A stretch of DNA of 10,464 nt. Origin: Bacillota bacterium. GTDB lineage: Bacteria; Bacillota; Clostridia; Christensenellales; UMGS416. The position numbers and the translations under genes were made by a program. Below are positions 6,221-10,464 of this stretch, in pieces; position 1 is the stretch's first letter; each line of letters opens with the position of its first letter. Below the pieces are notes generated by a model that worked only from the letters and a program-made list of their open reading frames with translations, was not told where the DNA came from and ran no database searches. The stretch spans positions 1-10,464 of the forward strand of contig JAEYRA010000185.1 of assembly GCA_023409755.1 (NCBI GenBank), given 5' to 3'.

Positions 6221-7108
6221 TCAGGAACCCAGCGCGGCAGCACGCTTGCGCTTGCCCAGAAAGAGCAGCACCGCCCCGCAGACGATGGCGGCGATGCCCA
6301 GCGCCATGGCCGGTGTGACGGCCTCCCCCAGCAGAACCCAAGCCAGCAGTGGCGCCAGTGCGGGTTTGATGAAGAACACCGTAGACGTCTGGATGGCCGA
6401 GGTCTCCTTCATCGCCGTGAGGTAGCAAGTGTACCCAATGCCGGTGACAAAGAAGCTCAGGTAGAGCATGACGGGCAGGTTGGCGAGGGTGATGCCGGCC
6501 ACCACCGGCCGGCCGGTGGCCAGCAGCAACGGCAGCAGCAACAGGGATCCCATAAGGAACGACGCGCTGTTTAGCACAAACCCGCCATAGCGCCCCACCC
6601 GCGAGGTGCTGATGACCCCATAGAGCGCGAAGACCACCGCCGCCGCCAGTGCCAACAGGATGCCCTTGACATCAGGATTGACCGCAAAGGGGTTCAGAAT
6701 ACACAGAACACCCAACAGGCCCAGTAGGATGGCCACCGCCGCCCGCCAACCGAACTTCTCCTTGAGAATGAGCACCGCAAAGAGCGAGGTAAAGATGGTG
6801 TTCGCACTGAACACCACCGCCACCACCGACGCCTTGGCCCAGAGCAATGCCGCCTGGAAGAGCGACATGCTGACCGTCACCCCCAGGAAACCCGTGCCTG
6901 CCAGAAACAGCCAATCCCCCCGCCCCAGCTTGAGGTTTCGCCGCCGCATGTCCCGCAGGGCAAAGGGCAGCAAAAAGAGCCCGCCCACCAGGAAGCGCAG
7001 GAACGTCAACTGGAAGGGATCAATGTCGTGCACCACGAACTTGCTGGCAATCTCCATGGTGCTAAAGAGAAAGGCCGTCGCCACGATGCAAAGGATACCG
7101 CGTTTCAT
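6221..7108 (-). CDS. EamA-family (DMT) transporter
   Basis: This 295-aa integral membrane protein has the ten-helix architecture of the drug/metabolite transporter superfamily, as two EamA repeats of five helices. The first repeat opens with FLFSTMEIASKF and DPFQLTFLRFLVGGLFLLPFA; the second has the typical KETSAIQTSTVFFIKPALAPLLAWVLLGE pattern at about 234-262. Members export amino acids, metabolites or drugs; the substrate cannot be read from sequence. Two ATGs lie in tandem (7111 and 7108). GGAG at 7115-7118 is 6 nt from the second and 3 from the first, so 7108 is preferred. A longer reading frame to 7141 runs through a terminator hairpin and is unlikely. No terminator follows it before the ferritin promoter. 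Confidence 0.92.
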   Translation of the reverse strand: MKRGILCIVATAFLFSTMEIASKFVVHDIDPFQLTFLRFLVGGLFLLPFALRDMRRRNLKLGRGDWLFLAGTGFLGVTVSMSLFQAALLWAKASVVAVVFSANTIFTSLFAVLILKEKFGWRAAVAILLGLLGVLCILNPFAVNPDVKGILLALAAAVVFALYGVISTSRVGRYGGFVLNSASFLMGSLLLLPLLLATGRPVVAGITLANLPVMLYLSFFVTGIGYTCYLTAMKETSAIQTSTVFFIKPALAPLLAWVLLGEAVTPAMALGIAAIVCGAVLLFLGKRKRAAALGS

Positions 7109-7120
7109 CATTCTCTCCCC

Positions 7121-7159
7121 AATAAAAATCCACCCCATCATAGCACACGATGGGGTGGA
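7121..7159 (-). terminator. Terminator of the zinc-ribbon/WYL/TagGH transcript
   Basis: An 11-bp stem, TCCACCCCATC with GATGGGGTGGA (7149-7159 and 7129-7139), with a 9-nt loop is followed on the minus strand by ATTTTTATT. It lies 24 nt after the zinc-ribbon stop and only about 9 nt before the Shine-Dalgarno of the EamA gene. Confidence 0.85.
7137..7145 (-). promoter_or_regulatory. Possible extended -10 promoter of the EamA gene
   Basis: The minus strand reads TGC-TATGAT, a good extended -10 (TGn plus five of six -10 bases), placing a start near 7130 and leaving a leader of about 20 nt. The -35 region is poor. It lies in the loop and 3' arm of the upstream terminator. It is the only candidate seen in the little space between the two genes. 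Confidence 0.35.
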
Positions 7160-7183
7160 AGGCCATGCCTATGTGGTGTGGAG

Positions 7184-7441
7184 CTATGCGCTTTTCCAGC
7201 GCTTCAGCTTGGGCATCTGCTCCTGAAGCATCGCCCGGGCCGCCCCTTCCTCCATGCCATCCTTTACCAGAAAGGGCACACAGGAGTCGATCATCTCCTG
7301 CAGGGTGCCGCTGTCAGTGAAGGCGCCGTCCTTGTAGCAGTAGACGCAGTACTCCTCGTTGGCGGTACCATTGGCCTCGGTGCCGAATTCCTCGGCCTTG
7401 GTCATGGGCATGCCGCAGCTTTGGCAGATCTTCGCTTCCAT
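7184..7441 (-). CDS. Small zinc-ribbon domain protein
   Basis: This 85-aa protein carries the putative zinc-ribbon domain of the PF12674 type: CQSCGMPM (C6 and C9), then FGTEANGTANEEYC with C32, and C35 in CVYCYKDGAF, giving a four-cysteine zinc site within the first 36 residues. The rest is a short helical tail ending in a basic KLKRWKSA. The molecular role of the family is not established; regulatory or nucleic-acid-binding roles are often guessed. The start is ATG 7441 with AGGAGG about 7 nt upstream. The WYL regulator ends 58 bases upstream with no terminator between, so both are probably on one message. A strong terminator follows. Confidence 0.9.
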   Translation of the reverse strand: MEAKICQSCGMPMTKAEEFGTEANGTANEEYCVYCYKDGAFTDSGTLQEMIDSCVPFLVKDGMEEGAARAMLQEQMPKLKRWKSA

Positions 7442-7499
7442 GTTGGTTCCTCCTTGTTTGATGAAACCAGCATACCAGCGTAAAGTTGACATCTGTTTG

Positions 7500-8420
7500 T
7501 CAGGCATTGTAGTGGGCCAACAACTTTTCTGCCGCCTCCCTCACCCGCAGGCGCAGCCAATCCGGAGCCAGCACCGTCACCCGGTCGCCAAAGCCCAGCA
7601 CAAACCGCAGAAGCCAGCCGTCGTCGGGGCCGGGGATGCGCACCAGCAGACTTCCGTCAGGCTCGGGTTCCAGCGCCTCCACCCCCAGCAGGTCCATCAC
7701 CAGAAACCGATCGGCAGCCTCAAAACGCAGAACGGCATCCTCCCCGGGCGGGGCGGCTGGGTCGAATGTATCCCAGCGCAACACCGGCGGCACCACCGGC
7801 CGCACGGCAAAGGGCTCGTCCAGCAGGCGGTAGGCGGCGATGCGATTGAGGCGGAACATGCGCCAATCCTCCCGCATGCGGCAGTAGGCATAGAGGTACC
7901 AGGCCGTATCCTTGAAGATGAGACGCGCAGGCTCCACCACCCGGCGGCTGTAGCCATTGGCGGAGTAATACTCCATCTCCATCGGCAGGCGACCGGCGAT
8001 GGCCCGGCGCAGGTCGGCAATGCGCGCGGGCGTGCGGTGGTGGCTGTCCCAACTGGAGAGGTCGATGAGAATGTCATGCTCCAGCGGCAGCATGCCCTCG
8101 CCGCCGGGCAGCAGCTTTGCCAGCAGCGTATCTAGCCGGCGTTCGGGGTCAGCCGTGGCCAAGCCCTTCAGGCCCGCCACGATGCTGCTGAGGTCATCAG
8201 CTGACAGCAGGCTCCGATCGAGCTTGAAGCCGGGCATCAGGCCCACGCCGCCACCCGCCCCCGGAATGGCACAAACAGGAATGCCAGCCACGGCGATGGC
8301 ATCCAAGTCCCGGTAGATCGTCCGAACCGAAACCTCGAAGCGCTCCGCCAGATCGCGGGCTTTGACCATATCATGCTGCAGAAGGATTGCCAGAATACCA
8401 AACATCCGGTCAATCTTCAT
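7500..8420 (-). CDS. WYL-domain transcriptional regulator (YafY type)
   Basis: This 306-aa protein has the classic layout: an N-terminal DeoR/HTH_11 winged helix (about 5-60, with DLAERFEVSVRTIYRDLDAI as the recognition region), a middle linker, a WYL domain centred on DTAWYLYAYCRMREDWRMFRLNRI (WYL at 174-176, conserved arginines after it), and a C-terminal WCX-like extension from about 225. WYL proteins are ligand-sensing DNA-binding regulators; the ligand here is unknown. The start is ATG 8420 with AGGAGG 7 nt upstream. It begins 23 nt after the stop of the TagH-like ATPase, so it is likely in the same operon, and it may regulate that operon, the zinc-ribbon gene or the EamA gene. No operator can be assigned. 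Confidence 0.94.
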   Translation of the reverse strand: MKIDRMFGILAILLQHDMVKARDLAERFEVSVRTIYRDLDAIAVAGIPVCAIPGAGGGVGLMPGFKLDRSLLSADDLSSIVAGLKGLATADPERRLDTLLAKLLPGGEGMLPLEHDILIDLSSWDSHHRTPARIADLRRAIAGRLPMEMEYYSANGYSRRVVEPARLIFKDTAWYLYAYCRMREDWRMFRLNRIAAYRLLDEPFAVRPVVPPVLRWDTFDPAAPPGEDAVLRFEAADRFLVMDLLGVEALEPEPDGSLLVRIPGPDDGWLLRFVLGFGDRVTVLAPDWLRLRVREAAEKLLAHYNA

Positions 8421-8443
8421 GAGCTTTCCTCCTGCGGCAGTGG

Positions 8444-9169
8444 TTATTTCTTGCTGTAGAGTTCGAGCGCCTTTTCAATCTCGCCGTCGAACATGACAGC
8501 GCCGTTTTTCAGGTAGACTGCCCGGTTACAGAAGTCCCGCACACCATCGGGCGAGTGGCTGACGAAGAGCACGGTGATGCCCCGGGCAATCATAGCGGCG
8601 ATGGTGCTCTTGCACTTGGCCTTGAAGGCCGCGTCACCTACGCTCAGCGCCTCGTCGATGACCAGAATGTCCGGCTCGATGTTGATGTTGATGGCGAACC
8701 CCAGACGGGCTTTCATGCCGCTGGAATAGGTGCGCACCGGCTGGTCAATGTATTCGCCCAGCTCGGCAAAGCCGATGATGCTCCCCTCGATCTCACGGAT
8801 CTGCCGGTCACTGAGGCCAAGCAGGTAACCCTTGAGGTAGATGTTCTCCCGTCCGGTCATATCGGCGGAGAACCCGGCGGTCAGCTCCAACAGGGCGGCC
8901 ACGCGGCCATGCACCTCCACCTCCCCGGTGGTGGGGAAGGCCACGCCGGTCACCATCTTCAATAGTGTCGACTTGCCAGCACCGTTGCTGCCGATGATGC
9001 CCACCGACTCGCCCCGGCGAATCTCCAGGGTGACGTTTTGCAGCGCCCGATGGGTGCGATGGCCCCGGTTGCGGGTGAAGAGCGAGCGAAAGCGATCCTT
9101 GTCGTTCTTATACAGCACGTATTCCTTGCTGACATTGGTGAAGCGAATGACGGGTTGATTGTCTTGCAT
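8444..9169 (-). CDS. tagH: Polysaccharide/teichoic acid export ABC ATPase, TagH/Wzt type
   Basis: This 241-aa ATPase powers export of a lipid-linked cell-wall polymer such as teichoic acid or O-antigen-like glycan. Seen: VSKEYVLYKN typical of the subgroup, Walker A GSNGAGKST (60-68), a Q-loop region with ELTAGFSADMTGRENIY, signature YSSGMKARLGFA (148-159), Walker B ILVIDEALSVGD (168-179) and the H-loop histidine H205 in FVSHSP. It lacks the C-terminal extension or carbohydrate-binding domain of larger TagH/Wzt proteins, so it resembles the short TarH form. The start is ATG 9169, with GGGGAG in a GAGGAGGGGAG run about 8 nt upstream; the reading frame extending to 9307 overlaps the permease gene and is not the start. 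The permease gene ends 20 nt upstream. The family is sure; the polymer is not. Confidence 0.93.
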   Translation of the reverse strand: MQDNQPVIRFTNVSKEYVLYKNDKDRFRSLFTRNRGHRTHRALQNVTLEIRRGESVGIIGSNGAGKSTLLKMVTGVAFPTTGEVEVHGRVAALLELTAGFSADMTGRENIYLKGYLLGLSDRQIREIEGSIIGFAELGEYIDQPVRTYSSGMKARLGFAININIEPDILVIDEALSVGDAAFKAKCKSTIAAMIARGITVLFVSHSPDGVRDFCNRAVYLKNGAVMFDGEIEKALELYSKK

Positions 9170-9189
9170 GGTTGTACTCCCCTCCTCGC

Positions 9190-10026
9190 TCACAGAATGT
9201 CCGGCAGGCGCTTGCGCAGGCGCGAGTAGTTCCACGCCCCCAGCAGCACGATCACCGCCAGCTCTGCCAAGAAAATGTAGGTCTCCAGTGGGCGCTGGGT
9301 AAACCACTCATGGTACAGGAACGCTTTGCGATACCCGTTGACAAAGTAGTTGACGGGGTTGAAGAGCATCAAGGTTCGCAGCCACGGGATTTCTAGGCTG
9401 TAGGTATCCCACATGATACCCGACAACCACATGAGCGCCGTGATGGAAGAGGAAATCATATTCTCAAAATCCCGACTGAAAACCGACATGGGCGCGGTCG
9501 ACCAGGCCAGGCTCAGGAAAAACAGGAACATCAGCGGGCAATAGAGGAAGAACTGCAGGTTGTAGAGACTGGGAAGAATGCCCTGGGACAGCAGGTACAG
9601 ATACATGAACACACAGAGCATCAGGTGTACGTAGAGCCTGGAGAGCATGGTATAGGTAACAATGGCCGAGACCGGGAAGGAGATCTTGGTAACGAACTGG
9701 CTGTTGGTGCGGATGGATTTTGACCCGCCGGTGATGGCGTCGCTGATAAAGAACCAAGGTATAAAACCCGTTAGCATAAAAAGAAACCGCGGGTATCCCG
9801 CCACTATTTCGGTGCCTTTACGAATTCCAATCGAGAAGGCAAACCAAAAGACCAGCAACGTGGTCAGCGGCTTGATGACCGCCCACAATGGCCCAAGAAG
9901 TGCCGCCTTATATGTTTTGATCAGTTCGTTCTTGGAAAGCAGGAAAATCTGCCGGCCAAAGCCTTTGTGCTCCCGCAGGATCTGTCCCAAAATTCGTCCA
10001 CCGTCTTTCGTGTTCTGCGCAGCCAA
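9190..10026 (-). CDS. tagG: Polysaccharide/teichoic acid export ABC permease, TagG/Wzm type
   Basis: This 278-aa ABC-2 type membrane protein pairs with the next gene's ATPase to flip or export a cell-wall glycopolymer. Seen: an N-terminal amphipathic part with LLSKNELIKTYKAALLGPLW (29-48), typical of TagG/RfbA permeases; about six hydrophobic segments (roughly 45-67, 80-98, 118-147, 156-180, 190-206 and 250-268); and the family's RDFENMI (185-191) and FNPVNYFVNGYRKAFL (222-237). The start is uncertain. TTG 10026 is the first usual start codon in the open frame, but its GGAG is 15 nt away and can be locked in a small hairpin. TTG 9990 has GGTGGA 6 nt upstream and gives a length closer to B. 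subtilis TagG. The gene leads the operon tagG-tagH-WYL-zinc ribbon. Confidence 0.92.
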   Translation of the reverse strand: MAAQNTKDGGRILGQILREHKGFGRQIFLLSKNELIKTYKAALLGPLWAVIKPLTTLLVFWFAFSIGIRKGTEIVAGYPRFLFMLTGFIPWFFISDAITGGSKSIRTNSQFVTKISFPVSAIVTYTMLSRLYVHLMLCVFMYLYLLSQGILPSLYNLQFFLYCPLMFLFFLSLAWSTAPMSVFSRDFENMISSSITALMWLSGIMWDTYSLEIPWLRTLMLFNPVNYFVNGYRKAFLYHEWFTQRPLETYIFLAELAVIVLLGAWNYSRLRKRLPDIL

Positions 10027-10086
10027 CCCGCACGGAATAGGCTCCGTTGGCCGGCGTTGGTTGTCTTCAGTGTTCTGAACTGAATA

Positions 10087-10114
10087 ATTGTATCATGGAA
10101 CAAAAAAAAGTCCA
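10087..10114 (-). promoter_or_regulatory. Likely promoter of the tagG operon
   Basis: On the minus strand TGGACT (10109-10114), a 16-nt T-rich spacer and TACAAT (10087-10092), with an extended -10 TGA, form a fair sigma-A promoter with a start near 10080. The -35 and the spacer coincide with the last stem bases and the T tract of the terminator upstream. Confidence 0.6.
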
Positions 10115-10136
10115 TCCCCCAAAGCGGGGGACGGAC
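10102..10136 (-). terminator. Terminator of the class I tRNA ligase gene
   Basis: On the minus strand GTCC-G-TCCCCC pairs with GGGGGA-T-GGAC around GCTTT (stem arms 10126-10136 and 10110-10120, with one G·U pair) and is followed by eight T's. It lies about 47 nt after the stop at 10184. Confidence 0.93.
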
Positions 10137-10183
10137 AGGATTCGGCATATTCCACAAATGCAAGTGAGGACAAAGCTCTCCTC

Positions 10184-10464
10184 TCAAGCACCACCCTCCG
10201 CCAGTTGGCTGGGGTGCCGACGGAAGAAATCGACCCGAGGCTCCAGGAACCGAAACTGGTGGGCGGCCTCGTCGGTGAAGAAGTACGGCAGTGGCGCAAA
10301 AATGTGCTCCCAGCTCCAAAGCCGTTCGTCCACATTGAGGTACTCACGCGCCATCTCGGTGCCCTCGGGCGCGATGGGGTGCACCAGCGTCAGTGCCACC
10401 CGCACGCTGTGGAAGGCGTCGAGGAGCGTCTGCCGGCGCAGGTCGTCGTCGCCCTCGGTGTCAG
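10184..10464 (-). CDS. Class I tRNA ligase, methionyl-tRNA synthetase-like (C-terminal part)
   Basis: Only the last 93 residues are in the window; the gene enters from the right edge and ends with TGA at 10184-10186. Visible sequence includes FHSVRVALTLVHPIAPEGTEM, ERLWSWEHIF, and a closing FRFLEPRVDFFRRHPSQLAE. This looks like the helical anticodon-binding end of class I aminoacyl-tRNA synthetases, closest to MetRS-like proteins annotated in Clostridia as class I tRNA ligase family proteins. The catalytic HIGH and KMSKS motifs lie outside, so activity and amino-acid specificity cannot be judged. An internal GTG at 10405 is not a start, since the frame is open to the edge. A strong terminator follows. 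Confidence 0.68.
   Translation of the reverse strand, partial: DTEGDDDLRRQTLLDAFHSVRVALTLVHPIAPEGTEMAREYLNVDERLWSWEHIFAPLPYFFTDEAAHQFRFLEPRVDFFRRHPSQLAEGGA

Noticed and set aside
7487..7502. TGACA-N6-TGTCA inverted repeat at the WYL stop codon as an operator
   Set aside because: Five-base arms are too short to trust, and the site overlaps coding sequence without a clear promoter beside it.
9170..9307. N-terminal extension of the TagH-like ATPase
   Set aside because: It overlaps the end of the permease gene and is unlike the family; ATG 9169 has a good ribosome binding site.
1..10464. CRISPR arrays, insertion sequences, tRNA or rRNA genes
   Set aside because: No repeat-spacer pattern, transposase-like protein, terminal repeats or tRNA/rRNA-like sequence was seen on either strand.

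Overview
The window looks like a chromosomal segment of a fairly GC-rich, Gram-positive anaerobe of the Clostridia type (Firmicutes). The evidence is indirect: strong AGGAGG-type ribosome binding sites, several TTG starts, sigma-A-like promoters, a greA-lysS operon, a YugP-type membrane protease, a DUF1540 protein, an LplB-type sugar permease and a TagGH-type cell-wall polymer exporter. I cannot name the species. No mobile element, CRISPR array, rRNA or tRNA was seen. All genes except the YugP-like protease lie on the minus strand.

Layout, left to right. (1) The N-terminal half of a sugar ABC permease, running off the left edge. (2) A bidirectional terminator, then rplS (L19) with its own promoter. 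(3) An operon read right to left: greA, lysS, then an unrecognised membrane-anchored protein whose TTG start overlaps the lysS stop. It is driven by a perfect TTGACA-17-TATAAT promoter and has a leader of about 130 nt. (4) A 306-base divergent intergenic region, then the plus-strand YugP-like zinc protease and a strong terminator. (5) On the minus strand, two small cysteine proteins in tandem: a 59-aa DUF1540 protein and an 86-aa protein with a similar cysteine layout. (6) A bacterial ferritin with its own promoter, a 5'-terminal mRNA hairpin and a strong terminator. (7) An EamA/DMT exporter. (8) A likely operon of a TagG-like permease, a TagH-like ATPase, a WYL regulator and a small zinc-ribbon protein, ended by a terminator just upstream of the EamA gene. 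(9) The C-terminal part of a class I tRNA ligase resembling methionyl-tRNA synthetase, running off the right edge and followed by a terminator.

Most genes are housekeeping: transcription-elongation rescue, tRNA charging, ribosome assembly, iron storage, envelope polymer export. The less ordinary items are the tandem cysteine proteins, the 5' hairpin on the ferritin mRNA, the unknown protein coupled to lysS, and two places where a candidate promoter is built into the terminator of the gene upstream. I see no convincing new defence or biosynthetic system.
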